A stretch of 64,000 nucleotides of DNA from Physcomitrium patens (taxonomy: Eukaryota > Streptophyta > Bryopsida > Funariales > Funariaceae), in NCBI RefSeq assembly GCF_000002425.4, contig NC_037254.1:24732276-24796275 (forward strand), read 5' to 3'. A program made the translations under genes and the position numbers. Within the stretch, counting starts at the first letter, position 1; every line of letters begins with the position of its first letter. Shown here in pieces: positions 14,360 through 25,689 of this stretch. The notes under the pieces were generated by a model. It ran no database searches, was not told the DNA's origin, and worked only from the letters and a program-made list of their open reading frames with translations.

Positions 14360-17139
14360 CATATATAATAAGTTTTTTCTATCTAATGGCATTAAATAAG
14401 ATTATTGCATGCTAAAAAATTTAAGGATCTAAAAAAGATAAAACCAAGATAATTATTAATTTAATGCCCTATGTAAATAGATCAAAGAAATTGAAATCAT
14501 CTATTTTTGGACATATAGCAAAATCACTTGTCTTTAATACAAAAAATATGTGAATAACTTAAATTCTATTATTGCCATAATACTTTAGCATAATTAGCAT
14601 TATCACTCTTTTAAAAATGTCTTTGAAAATTAAATAGTTGGATATGTATTGTAAACCAAAAGGAATCATTTTTATTGGATAATGTCATATTACATAGAAT
14701 AAAATATATTTCTTTGACAAACATTGAAGTTTGTTTTTTTTTTTTTAATGTTACTTCCAAAATTTAATTAATAAACGTTAGAATCATTGTTGTATTGACA
14801 AGAAGATATAATTACTTTTGATTCTAAAATGCTAGTAACAAGGATAAACAAGAAAATAAAAATATTTTAAAATTTGACTAATTAATAATAATGAATTAAT
14901 GTTGTAATAGATATACAATAAAAGAAGATTTTAAAAGATTCTAATAAGGCCTAGAAGGTTTTAGAAAGTTTTTAATGATTCCAAGAAGTTCCTAATAGAT
15001 TCTAATAGATTCTAAAAGGCTTCCAAAAAGTCTTGGGAGGTTCCAAGAAATCTTAGATGATAGTAGAAGATTCTTGGAGGCTTATTTTACTTCTAAGTAT
15101 CGAAAAAATTCCTTAAAGAACTTCCTTGCAATTAATATGTATATGAGTTAAGGTTGAAAGAATCTTTAGACTTAGAAACACAATATTTTTGTGGTTCAAC
15201 TTAAATCTTTTGATCTTGTTTTTGTACTTTGATATTAATATAATTTAAGATATACAATAAAACTTTTATAATTTATTTCTTAAAATTCTTGAAGTTTTTT
15301 CTTACTTAAGTAGTTGATAAAGACAAGAATCTTAAAGAATTGAAAGATCAAAACATTCTTGTGTCATTCAAAAAGACTACATAATCATTCAAAGATGATA
15401 TAATATTGAATTAGAATAGCTATTCAAAGATAAGAAGACTAAAAAGTCTTGAAACAAAATTAAAGACTAGAAAGACATTGACAAAAGTAAAGAAGGCTTT
15501 ACTCTTGCCTTCATATATACTATCTAATTAGGAGCTATATGGAGATGTTCAATAGGACCTCCAATACATGTTGACTTTGTAAGACACATATTTTAAATTA
15601 CAAGACAAATTTTTTATGTGTGCCACATAGTTAACTTATTTCACAAGCTACCAACACATATGACATATAATTAATTTTTTGATGAAGTTTTTAACCTATC
15701 AATCAATTATAAACTCATGTAAAGTCAAAACTACATCTATGAAGCTTCTAAAAAGCTTATTTAAATGATATTATGAAATTATTCTATTTTTATTTCCTTC
15801 TATCTAATAATATAAGTAATTATTGGAGTAAATATTTATGTCAGTAATATTATCTTTCCTTTTGGAAATGAATTCTATGAAAAATAATTATGAGGGTAAA
15901 TTTCTCCCTCAATTTAAATTACAAGATGACATCAATTAAGAATTTTTTATAATTAGTGGTATGAAGTAGAAGATGGAATAAATAAAGAAAAGAAAGAAAA
16001 ATAAAAAATAAGTGAAATAAGTGTAATCAAATTATTGCATATAAAAAAAGTAGTCTATAATTTTTTTATTAAGTTTTTACCTAATAAAAAGTAAAAATAA
16101 ATATTTAAAATTATATTATTAGATAAATAATTTTATTATATTTTCAATGATATAAGAAACATATAAATCCAAATTATTATAAATAAGTTATAAAATTTTA
16201 AAGATAGGAAGTGAATAATTAAAAAGTTAAATAAAAATAGTTTACCTCAAGGATAATTTACTTATAAATCAAGGGTTTGAGCCTCACTAAGTTTCATATA
16301 TACTATATATGGATTGTTAAGAGAGGCCACAAGGCCTTAGTCTTATCTTCCTAATTCTATTTAAGGTTTTATAATCCATATGAGACTTGAGCACCTCCTT
16401 TTTTATAAGGACTATACTAGCTATTGGTCCTCCTATTTTTTACTAGTAAAACTCATGATTTTACATTTTTGACTTCACCATGGTCTTTAAAAATATCCAA
16501 TTAGCTCAAAAACCTTGTATGGCCTTCAAATATTATTTCATTTTTTCATAATGACTCCTAAAGTAATAAAACTTAATTTTATCAAGGTCTTTAAATTTTC
16601 TCTAAAAATTCCTAATTTTTAAAAAATAAATTCTAAATAAATTCTAAAATATTTTATAATATTTTTATAATTCTAATATCTATTTAAGATAAAATATTTT
16701 ATATTTTTCTATCTTGGTAATTTTTTATAATAAAAAAATAAATTTAAATCTACTAAAAATCATATTTTTTTATATAATTAATTAAGAAGATATGTTCTTT
16801 TTCATGCTTCATCTAACTACTAATTAATTATTAATAGGATTTTTATAAATAATATATATAGATAGGAGACCAATGAAGATATTGATCTCAATAATTAATC
16901 TCTAATACTTAATAATAAATAAAAATAATAAGCCAACTAAGATAATTACTTATAAGATTTATTAAGATTCTATTTTTATAATTTTTCTTTTAATAATAAT
17001 TTTATAATTTAAAAATAATTCAAAATTCTAATAAATACTTAAATAGTCAAAAAGACTTTTTAATCTTAATATTAGTATAATAAAATGACTTAAAACTATA
17101 TTTTTAAAGAATACATCAATTTAGATGTATTGATGGGAT
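8891..17139. other. AT-rich intergenic DNA with microsatellites
   Basis: No gene or transposon domain was recognised in these 8 kb. The part from about 10,100 to 11,830 is less AT-rich and more complex than the rest; its open frames (for example 11105-11314 plus) resemble nothing known to me. Simple repeats include (AAT)n at about 9664-9690, (ATTT)n at about 9893-9919, an A run at about 13,333-13,351, (TA)n at about 13,536-13,558 and (AT)n at about 14,329-14,355. The right edge probably includes the 3' end of the minus-strand chromovirus relic, but I could not define an LTR. Confidence 0.6.
14928..15085. repeat. Degenerate short tandem repeat (AGATTCTAATA-like)
   Basis: About 150 bp made of imperfect 11-13 bp repeats of the type AGATTCTAATAG and AAGGTTCCAAGAA. 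Units are diverged, so the array is probably old. The TTC and GAA triplets recall heat-shock elements, but their spacing does not fit the consensus, so I give it no function. Confidence 0.5.
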
Positions 17140-18728
17140 TTACAACAATCATCATCTGTCATAAATCTTGATATTTTTTATCTTAGTTTTGATGGATGTT
17201 ATTGATAAAAAAAACTTCGACTTTATTTCTTGCATTTATAAGATTCTTTGTTGGCTTCTATGTATATTCACTAATATCATATCTAGACCAATGAATCAAT
17301 TATTTCAACCTATTTCAACGTTGCCTTAAATCTAAGACTTCTTTTACCTCATTCTCTTGATTATTATCTATTTTTATAAGAAGAAGTGATATTTGTCTCA
17401 TTTGCATGATATTCATTGTCTTATATCGCTCAAAAAGAAGTATGTTGAATAAAAAATGGATCTTCATAGACTTCAATATATATAATCAATAAGCAATAAG
17501 ATTGATTTGTGTAAAAATAAAAAATAATCTAAATCTATAATAATCCAACTTGTTGCAAAGGCGGCTAGTCTTAATATTGTGACAAAATAATCATATTTTA
17601 TTGTGAATATAGAATTGACGTTGCTCCTTGCAATAAGAATCCACATTGATCTTTTGTCATTCTTGAGCTTGTCTTAAATATGCCTATATTTTTGTATGGA
17701 GCTCAGATAAATAATTTGTTAAATCTTTTGTCATAGGATCATCAACTTTTGAAAAGTCAAAAGTATCAAGATATAAATGATAATAATAATTAGCAAAAAA
17801 TGGTATTTTTTCTATACAAAAATTTATTGTGTTATTATAAACAAACTCTACCAAAGGCAAAAGAATTATTCAATCATCTTATTGATAGTTGATAATACAT
17901 CTTAAATACTTCTCCAACACTTGATTCATGTATTCTATCTATTCATGAGTTTGAAGATAAAAAGTCAAAGAAAACTTTATATATATTTTTAAAATATTAA
18001 AGAAGATTCTCTATAATTTTGATATAAATTAAGTCTTCCTATTTGATATAATATCTTTGGATAATCCATGATAGCAATAGATGTTGTCAAAGAAAACCTT
18101 AGCTATTTTTTCACCTTTGATAAATTTTATATATAATAAAAAATATACCATCTTGATAAAATGATCTACTATTACAAATATAAAGTCAACAAAACTTAAG
18201 ATTAAAAGATTTATGATAAAATCTTTAAAAACAAAAAATGATGGTTGTTTTGGATTAGATAATGGTTGAAAAAGTCTATAAGGTTGATGATGAGGAGCTT
18301 TTGATTTCAAACAAATGTCACATGATTGAAAAAAATCTTTGACTACCTTTTATATTTGAGACCACCAAAAATCTCTACATATTAGTTTCAAAGTCTTATT
18401 GTATTTAAAATATCCACCTATTAGAAAGTCATGACAAGTTTGAAAAACATGTGATTATGCTTTACCTTCTAGAAAATATAATTATTTCTTGATATATAAT
18501 AGATAATTCTTAAATTTAAACTTAAAAATATTATTCTTAGTATTATAAATAAGAGGATTAGAGTACATACTCAATTAAACTTATCTGAGAAAGATTAAGT
18601 CAATAGTGAATTTTGATTTTATTACTCCAAGATGAAAATGCTTTGGCTTCTAAAGTATTATTCTTTTTTGATAAAAGACTATATTTTCTTCTTTTGATGC
18701 GAAATAAAAATATTTCTTATTATTTTTG
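17140..18728 (-). pseudogene. Chromovirus integrase and chromodomain relic (minus strand)
   Basis: Reading leftwards from about 18,728, the minus strand encodes the end of the RNase H/linker, the zinc-finger segment and core of a Ty3/gypsy integrase (best piece 18029-18310, with FVIVDHFIKM and YHGLSKDI), the integrase C-terminal part (17,690-17,900) and a chromodomain ending near 17,180. Many frame breaks and stops are present. The chromodomain Trp of the TWEP motif is a stop here, as in the other copies in this window. At the right edge the sequence jumps from reverse transcriptase to the post-RNase-H linker, so RNase H is deleted. The sequence is diverged from copies A, B and E. Confidence 0.85.
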
Positions 18729-19500
18729 AAATCTTTTAATCTACAATAGTTTGAACTTTCTTAGGATCCATCATAAGACCATTGTTTGAGATGATGTATC
18801 CTAAGAAGTCAACTTGAGTAGTGTAAAATATACACTTTTCTATCTTGGCATATAATCTTGCATCTTTTAATTTTTTTAATATATTACAAACATGAATTTT
18901 ATATTATTTTATATTTTTAAAGTAAATTAAGATATTATCTGAATAATATATTATAAAATCATCAAAAAACTCACAAAAAACATCATTTATTACATGTTGA
19001 AAAATAGTTCATGTATTTATGAGTCTAAAAGACATGACATTATATTTGAAATGTCTATACCTAGTTTAAAAAATAATCTTCTATTCATCTCCTTCTTTAA
19101 TGTAAACAAGGTTGTATGCTCCTTATAGATCAATTTTTGTATAGATCTTTGTTTGATTGAGTTGGTCAAAAAATCTTGAAATCAAAAGTAGAGGATACTT
19201 ATACTTGATGGTGATCTTGTTGAGTCCTCAATAGTCTACATATATCTATAGAAATCCATCTTTTTTATCTATAAATAAGATAGGTGTCTTTATTAGAGAT
19301 TTAGAATGGCATATGAAGTTTTTAGCCAAATTTTCATTAATATATTCTTTTAGTTTAGCCAATTCATTCTTTGATAGGTTATAGATTGATCTTAATGGTG
19401 GTTGAGCTTTTTCTTGAAGATCAATAGAATAATCATAAGAATGATGCTTTGAATGAATATTCATATTTTTTTTAAAAAAAATCTTGATAATCTTAGTATT
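18729..19500 (-). pseudogene. Chromovirus reverse transcriptase relic (minus strand)
   Basis: The minus strand reads through the reverse transcriptase of the same relic. The N-terminal part (19246-19464) has LAKLKEYINENLAKNF and the start of the VKKKDGS-type motif. The catalytic box, near 18,925-18,950, reads YSDN where the family has YLDD. The domain ends near 18,730 after a VDFLGYIIS-like motif, and the next recognisable residues belong to the linker before integrase. Several frameshifts and stops are present. Confidence 0.85.
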
Positions 19501-19559
19501 GGTTTAAAATACCATTTAAAGTTTTTTTTCCATTAACAATAGGTGTGGTATTTATAAAA

Positions 19560-20840
19560 AAAGTTGATCCTTCTTTTGGAGCATGTATGAAAGCTCTTAT
19601 ACTTATCAATAATAATTTGAATATATTGATTTTATAGATTTTTACTTACTTAGCATAATCTTTGGCTAAATTTTTTAAAAAATTAAGATTATAAGAAATT
19701 TATTCTATTAGAGGATTATATTTTTTTAGCCACAATATTCCTAAAATAATTTAATTACAAGTTGGTCTAATCACACTAAATATTATTAAACTATTATGAC
19801 TACTTGTTAGTATATTTAACAAAATAATTCCATGTATAACATCTCTAGAAGTTAACAAACAACCATCTAATAATTCTACAAGTGCATGTTTGATTTTCTG
19901 AATTAAAAATATTTCTTATTTTTTAACAAAATCTTTGTCTTTAAAATAGGCTGAGGCTCTTGAATCTAATTAGACTAAGAATTTGTAAATTTTTTATCCT
20001 AAATAAACTTTTATTATGAAATAAGGTGAGCAATCTAAGGAAAGAATAAAAATTTTACTAGGTATTTTATAAGATTCTAGCCTCATGGTCCCTATTATAG
20101 CTACAAAAACTTATTTTTTGATACATTGTCTTCTTTGACAACCATGCTCTTCATTTTATGATTGCGTTGCTTAAAACATATCAAGTCAATTTGTATAGGC
20201 TCTAGCTTAAATAAGTAAGCTTCTAAAAACTTAAAAGGTATCACTATGGCTTAATTTATATCTCTCCAATTAAATCTTTGTTCTTGGCATCTTTCAAAAA
20301 GTTAATTGTTAGATGCAATGGCTTGAGCATTAAATTGTTCCTATGAATCTACTCTCAATATTGTGAATAGTAAATCTTTGACATTATCTTTCAACCTATA
20401 TCTAAATTGATTAATATAGGCTTTATTATTTCAATCTATGTCGCAAGTAAGATTTTAAAATTTAATAGTAAATATGGTGGTTGAATATGAACTTTATTGT
20501 AGAGATATAAGCTTAGTTTCTACTATCCTTTCTTGATCACTTTCTTCAAATGTAGTTATAAACACTTTCAAGAATGAATTCAAATTATAGAATAGTTATG
20601 AATTTTTTTCCATCGAAGATATAAATAAAAAAAAAATACTTCCAGAGAGAAGTGCTTTTATGAATCCCACTTGAATAAATCCATTGGAATATTTGAAAAG
20701 AGTGAAACCTTTAGATAAAGCTTCACTTGTAGAAATCTTCAAAACTTGGATCTTATTCCATCAAACTTCTCGAATATACTTGTGAGCCATAAATTATGCA
20801 CCAAAATTTTATTTAGTTAGTTTTTGGTGTTTTGATAAGA
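19560..20840 (-). pseudogene. Chromovirus protease and gag relic (minus strand)
   Basis: Decayed protease (about 19,560-20,130) and gag (about 20,140-20,830) of the same minus-strand element. The gag includes a stretch resembling AQAIASNNRLFERRQEQRF, typical of one branch of chromovirus gag and different from the gag of copies A, B and E. The relic at 63,184-64,000 shows the same gag type. No zinc knuckle survives visibly. The 5' LTR should lie to the right, but I could not delimit it. Confidence 0.65.
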
Positions 20841-20920
20841 TATAGTATTATTTATTTGTTAATTGTGAGAAAATAGAGGTTTTTAGGAAAAATGAAGTTA
20901 GTTGTAGTAAGAGTATAATA

Positions 20921-21075
20921 GAAGAAGATAGACAGTTACTTTGTTCTTGAAGCCACAAGTGATGGTGAAGGAAGAAGATGAAGAATTACTCTACTCTTGA
21001 AGCCACAAGTGATGGTGAAGGAAGAAGATAGAAAGTTACTTTGCTCTTGAAGCTACAAGTGATGATAAAAGAAGA
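20921..21075. repeat. 60-bp tandem repeat, about 2.6 units
   Basis: The segment around GAAGCCACAAGTGATGGTGA recurs at 60-bp spacing (units near 20,922, 20,982 and 21,042). The last unit is more diverged. The period is a multiple of three, and one plus frame reads KPQVMVKEEDEELLYS before a stop in each unit. No larger open frame supports a protein. Confidence 0.8.
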
Positions 21076-21520
21076 AGTTGGAGAGCTATTTTACTCTTCA
21101 ACTATTACTTCTATGACAATAAATCAAGTTGTTTCCTAGAGTATCTCTTTCAAAGATAAATATTTCTAAGTTAGTAAATTATTTTACATAAGTTTTGGCT
21201 AATTAAGTTATTAGGAATTAAAAATCTATGCATTGATTGATATCTATGGTGATTATTCATAACCTTGTGACAAATGGATATCAACTATTGGTCCTTTCTA
21301 TAAAAGACATTGGTTGGAGATCATAGGGAGTGTAGGTTGACTTCTTAATAATAAGTTGTACTATTTATATAGATTAGCTTGTAAGAAGGCTTTTAAATTA
21401 GTTTTTACTTGCAAGTTACCAGCAATGGTAATTTCTCATAAATAGCGTGAAGGCTTGGATATATAAGGCCTTTTTAAAGCCTTGTTCTTCCTCTCTCATC
21501 TTTGATTTGAACCCTAGTGC

Positions 21521-21730
21521 CTATTTCTATCTAATTGGACCTATTTTCATCCAATTATATCTATTTTCATCTAATAAAGTTATTTCCATCCAATTGCACC
21601 TATTTTCATCCAACAACAATGTTTCCATCTAGTTACACCTATTTTCATCTAGTATCATTATTTCCATCCAATTGGACCTATTTTCATCCAATGCTATTAT
21701 TTTCATTCAAATCTTTATTCTATCCATCTT
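21521..21730. repeat. 39-bp minisatellite
   Basis: Units built around CACCTATTTTCATCC and ATTTCCATCC repeat with a period of 39 bp; two neighbouring units are exactly 39 bp. The period is 13 codons, and an open frame (21535-21768 plus) repeats a 13-residue pattern of the type FPSNCTYFHPTTM. It is most simply a non-coding minisatellite whose period happens to keep a frame open. Confidence 0.8.
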
Positions 21731-22799
21731 TTTTTTATGTGACTAGTTTCATTTTACTATTAGACTAGTACCATTGTCTTCTAATTCATCACCTTATGTA
21801 TGTTTTTTTATTGATTGTCTTCTTCAACTTGTATAAAAGTCCATGGCTTTCATGACTCTATTATTAACCATGGCCTTCAATTAAGTCTTTTTAAACAATA
21901 GCTATGGCCTTAGCAATAGCAGCCAATCCAGTGCATTGGTTGCAACCATGGCCTGCAATCAAGTCTTGTGACTATATCATGGCTTATATCCATTGCAATT
22001 TTCTAATATATGTAACTATTTTAGCTAAATCCACACTAGTCTACAAAGTCCACTAAAAAGTAGTTGCATGTATGAAGCAAACTTTTCTAGATTGTGTACA
22101 AATAAACTCTATATAAATAACAATGAAAGAATTATTCAAATGAAAAAAATACTCTGGAATTCAATTACTATAAATTTTACGTTAAATAAAGAAAAACTAC
22201 AAATTCTAGATATTAGTTAAAGACTAATCTGAAAATAAAACATAGTTTATGATACAAAATAAAATGTCATAAATTGGTAGTACTTTTCTATCTAACTGTC
22301 ATTATTTGCAAAAGATTTAACAGACAAAGACATGTTGGCTTCCATAAATTGAATTAAAAAAAATAAATAAAAATAAAAAAAACCCATTTTCATTAATGAA
22401 AGAACAACATATACTTTGCTTCAAACTACGTCCACTTTCAAGATAAAAAATCATATGGTGGATGTAGTAAGATATTTTGCAACATCTATAATTTATTTTT
22501 TTAATGTATATTGGAGATTTTATTCCATGGTTGATTTTCACTACCTTTGATTCCTGTTACCTTGTCATTTTCTGCTTCCTAATTTTACACTTGTGTACTA
22601 CAAAGATTACAGAATATCCCAAGCACCAGTATTCACTTTCATTGCATTCAATCCATTTCAATATGAATGCACGATTTCAATCAACTTTCAATCAATCTAT
22701 GCCATTCCACTATTCTCTTACAGTAAGTTTGCACTCAACTGTATCAGGAACAATTGGAACTAACAAAATGTACTTGAAATAGTAATATTGTTTACATTA
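21731..22799. other. AT-rich spacer, nothing recognised
   Basis: No gene, repeat array or transposon domain was recognised. CCATGGC recurs a few times around 21,840-21,960 without a clear repeat unit. Confidence 0.6.
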
Positions 22800-23995
22800 A
22801 ACTCATCACTTCAGTATTTCACTTCGCTTCAATATTTTCATGTGAACTACGATTATGCCTACGAACACTGATCCACAATCATCGTCTCCAACTTCTCCTT
22901 CATGATGTCTTTATATGCCCCATGTACAATAGCCACTTCTTCAATCATCATGAGAAAAGAAAAGATCATTCAACCTTGCCAGATTCTTACTCATACATAG
23001 GGCTGCCTCTCTTCCACCTACATAGAAATATCGTTCCTATACTAAATTGAAACATGACCTTCCTTCCGAATTGAAAACAGAAACAAAGGTGCACTTGTGC
23101 ATCGAGCAATGCCTGTCTTCCAGTTCTCCATCCTTGCACAAATCACGACAACCTCCATACACAAATTCTCCTCTCACCCCTTCAACATTCGCATAGCACC
23201 ACTCACTTGTTACACAGTCCATCTACATTCCCTCACCCTGCTCCGACCAAAATTGCACTGCCCACTCGACGCTCTCACATAGAATTTCTCCACATACGAG
23301 CCATTCACCGCTTCGGCTTATTACCCTCCCACATCACCAGCAACCTACGTCGATGAAGAGAATCTAATATCCCGATGTGAAACTGACCATCATCTATACT
23401 GCTTGGGATGTGAGAGGCGGAGAACTTCGTCAAGACGTTGTTTTGCCACAAGACGGGTTGGATGCCAATTATCACTGGTACGCACCGATAAACACCAATC
23501 ACACACCATTACCACCGATCTTCTCCCCCGACGTGTACACCACACTCTGCACATAAACTACAAGTTTCCCCCCGACCCTCCTTCACATTCACAGTTTCGG
23601 CTCTCACCGTCTTTCACTCCACGAAACCACTCCCCATCACCTCATTCTGCTATTCACGCCTCCCCCGCAGAATACAAACATCGCAAACACGACCATCGCC
23701 CGTTCAACCACGCCCCCATCACATCGATCCCGCAAGACATGGCGCTACTTCCCATACCGGCCGAAACCAACACACACCCGTCTGCGTACGGAACCGTTCC
23801 ATGCCCACATCCACACCCGCCTCCCCGACCCTCCGCCCAGTTGCAATTCCCAATTACAATAACACATCCACAATTTACTCATTCACACTCTCCCAATGTA
23901 CAACTGTGCGAACGCCGCCAACCCGACTGGTGGCTCCGTCTAGGTGACAGACTCTCGCAGCTCACAGAAAATTAAATCGGCTCTACCGCGCCATC
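22800..23995. other. Strand-asymmetric C-rich, G-poor DNA downstream of Lhcb
   Basis: This stretch lies just past the 3' end of the Lhcb coding region, which is on the minus strand. The plus strand is rich in C and A and poor in G, most strongly at about 23,560-23,900, so RNA from the minus strand would be G-rich. It should hold the Lhcb 3' UTR. No AATAAA is obvious; TTGTAATTG-like sequence on the minus strand near 23,850 could be part of a plant polyadenylation signal. The plus-strand frame 23403-23975 is rich in Pro, His, Ser and Thr as expected from composition alone; I do not call it a gene. Confidence 0.6.
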
Positions 23996-25215
23996 CTAGT
24001 TCCCGGGGGTGAAGTTGGTGGCGTACGCCCATGCGTTGTTGGCCACCGGGTCGGCCAAGTGGTCGTTCAAGTTCTCCAATGGCCCCTTTCCGGTCACGAT
24101 CGCCTGCACGAAGAACCCGAACATCGAGAACATCGCCAATCGCCCGTTCTTGATCTCCTTCACCTTCAGCTCCGCGAAGGTGTCGGGGTCGTCAGCCAAA
24201 CCCAAGGGGTCGAACGACCCTCCCGGGTAGATGGGGTCTGTCACCTCGCCCAGGGGTCCTCCCGCAACACGGTAGCCCTCCACGGCTCCCATCAGCACCA
24301 CCTGGCATGCCCAGATCGCCAAAATGCTCTGGGCGTGCACCAGGCTCGGGTTGCCCAGGTAGTCCAACCCGCCCTCGCTGAAAATCTGCGCTCCGGCCTT
24401 GAACCACACCGCCTCGCCGAACTTCACGCCGCTCTTCGCCAACAGCTCCGGGGTCAGGCACCCCAAAGCCCCCAGCATGGCCCACCGGGCGTGGATCACC
24501 TCCAGCTCCCTGTTGCGGGCGAACGTCTCCGGGTCGGACGACAGTCCGGCGGTGTCCCACCCGTAGTCTCCAGCGAACTCGCCGGTCAGGTACGACGGAG
24601 TCTCGCCGGAGAAGGGGCCCAAGAACTTGGGTCGGTCAGCTCCGTACCTGAGCAACAGTCCGACGTTCGGCTTAGGCATACGTTCCTCTCTATCCCTCAC
24701 CAATGTCACCTCAGCAATGCACACCCTCGCCATAGCAGCTCTGACCCCAACATTTGTCACACTTCCAATGCCCCACCGCCGATGCCAACCTCCATCTCTC
24801 ACCTCTCACCTCTCAAGCTGCTCCGCGCGTGGACAACCAAACCGACCACACGCCCCGGCCGGATGCCATTCCGATTTCCAAATTCAAGGCCTCCACTGCT
24901 TCATGGCCTCCGCCCCACAATCCCCAATCCCCAATCCACAACACACTCCGCTCAACCCCAATCCCCAACACACTCCGCTCAACCCCAATCCCAATCGCGC
25001 TCCCAACACAACCATCAAGCACTCAAAACTGTCATCCCAGAGTTCGTCAAGTGGGGACCATACCAGATGCTGTCGCTGCCAGCGGACTTGCTCACGGTCC
25101 GCCGCATCGTGACGCGGGCCTCCACATTGCCCACCTTGCGGGACAGCTCGTTCACGGGCTTGAGCACACCCTGCCCAGCCAAGGCTGTCGAGTGCATCGC
25201 GGTAGCTCCTGCCAT
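23996..25215 (-). CDS. LHCB: Light-harvesting chlorophyll a/b-binding protein of LHCII (two exons)
   Basis: Binds chlorophyll a/b and carotenoids in thylakoids as the trimeric antenna of photosystem II. Exon 1 is 25064-25215, exon 2 is 23996-24647; the product is 267 residues, normal for Lhcb1/Lhcb2. ATG 25215 gives a typical Ser/Thr/Ala-rich transit peptide. Mature protein probably starts near RRTV (residue 38), the usual N-terminal phosphorylation region. WYGADR (51-56) is the trimerisation motif. Helix B has ELEVIHARW (Glu100, His103, Arg105 ligate or lock chlorophyll). Helix C carries GAVEGYR, and helix [13 protein letters not shown]. No stop or frameshift interrupts it. The intron splits the Trp51 codon (donor GTATGG, acceptor CTCAG), a position known from Lhcb2-type genes. 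Third codon positions are GC-rich, unlike the flanks. The exact Lhcb class cannot be fixed by eye. Confidence 0.97.
24648..25063 (-). other. Lhcb intron (416 bp)
   Basis: GT-AG intron interrupting the Trp51 codon. Joining its flanks restores [11 protein letters not shown], conserved across the family, so the boundaries are firm. On the plus strand it is very C-rich and G-poor, like the 3' flank. It holds two adjacent 27-bp direct repeats (24941-24967 and 24968-24994, starting ACACACTCCG). Confidence 0.9.
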
Positions 25216-25320
25216 GTCTGCACACACGTTCCCGAACGGAGGGTCTCCAACAGAATGGGAAGCGATGAAGTGGCGATACCGGGCCGACTGTGCACGGAGG
25301 ACCCAGCTCGGAGGAGGGCC

Positions 25321-25327
25321 TTATAGC
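25321..25327 (-). promoter_or_regulatory. TATA box of the Lhcb gene
   Basis: On the minus strand the sequence reads GCTATAAGG, a plant TATA box. It lies 106 bp upstream of the Lhcb ATG. A start about 30 bp downstream would give a 5' UTR near 75 nt, normal for Lhcb genes. Confidence 0.75.
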
Positions 25328-25376
25328 GACTTCGCCCAGCGCAAAATCATGCTCGGGGCACTTCTACGGTCACCGG

Positions 25377-25398
25377 ATTGGATAAGCCGAGATATCTC
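25377..25398 (-). promoter_or_regulatory. CCAAT box, I-box (GATAAG) and palindrome upstream of Lhcb
   Basis: Fifty bases upstream of the TATA box are ATTGG (CCAAT on the gene strand, 25377-25381), an overlapping GGATAAG I-box (25380-25386) and the perfect palindrome GAGATATCTC (25389-25398). CCAAT plus GATA motifs near the TATA box are characteristic of light-regulated Lhcb promoters. The palindrome resembles AATATCT-type circadian sites only partly. Regulation is inferred, not shown. Confidence 0.6.
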
Positions 25399-25660
25399 CA
25401 CTGAGATAGCGAGATGGAATTCCCATCGAGCTGACCGCTGCTGGCCGCTGCTGCCAACCACGGAAACGGATTCCGCTGCCTCCAAAACCAGATGAATGTC
25501 ACATTCCTCTGGCACCACTGTGGTCGTCATGGCCCATCTCGTGGTCAGCGGGCTGTACTGTTGGAAGCCCACGCAGCACCCAGTTGCAACAGAGTAAAAA
25601 GCCATGCTCATGACATCCTGTGGCTGGGAAGGGCAACTAAACCTATTTTAGAGGGGTAAA

Positions 25661-25678
25661 TGTCACACCTACGTGACA
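25661..25678 (-). promoter_or_regulatory. Inverted repeat with an ACGT core upstream of Lhcb
   Basis: TGTCAC and GTGACA form perfect 6-bp arms around ACCTAC, creating TACGTGAC. ACGT-core elements bind bZIP factors and occur in many light-regulated promoters. It lies about 340 bp upstream of the TATA box, at the edge of the GC island. Confidence 0.35.
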
Positions 25679-25689
25679 TGTTGCATTCT

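Noticed and set aside
23403..23975. 190-codon plus-strand frame downstream of Lhcb
   Set aside because: Composition is dominated by Pro, His, Ser and Thr, as expected of C-rich, G-poor DNA. No domain, no homology known to me, and it overlaps the likely Lhcb 3' UTR.
24059..25495. Plus-strand open frame of 478 codons antisense to Lhcb
   Set aside because: It lies over the Lhcb exons and intron on the opposite strand; GC-rich codon use of Lhcb removes stops from the antisense frames. Its product resembles no protein family, and the intact Lhcb explains the sequence.
25321..25611. 96-codon minus-strand frame upstream of Lhcb
   Set aside because: It covers the TATA, CCAAT and I-box region of Lhcb. 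The simplest reading is promoter DNA that happens to be open.
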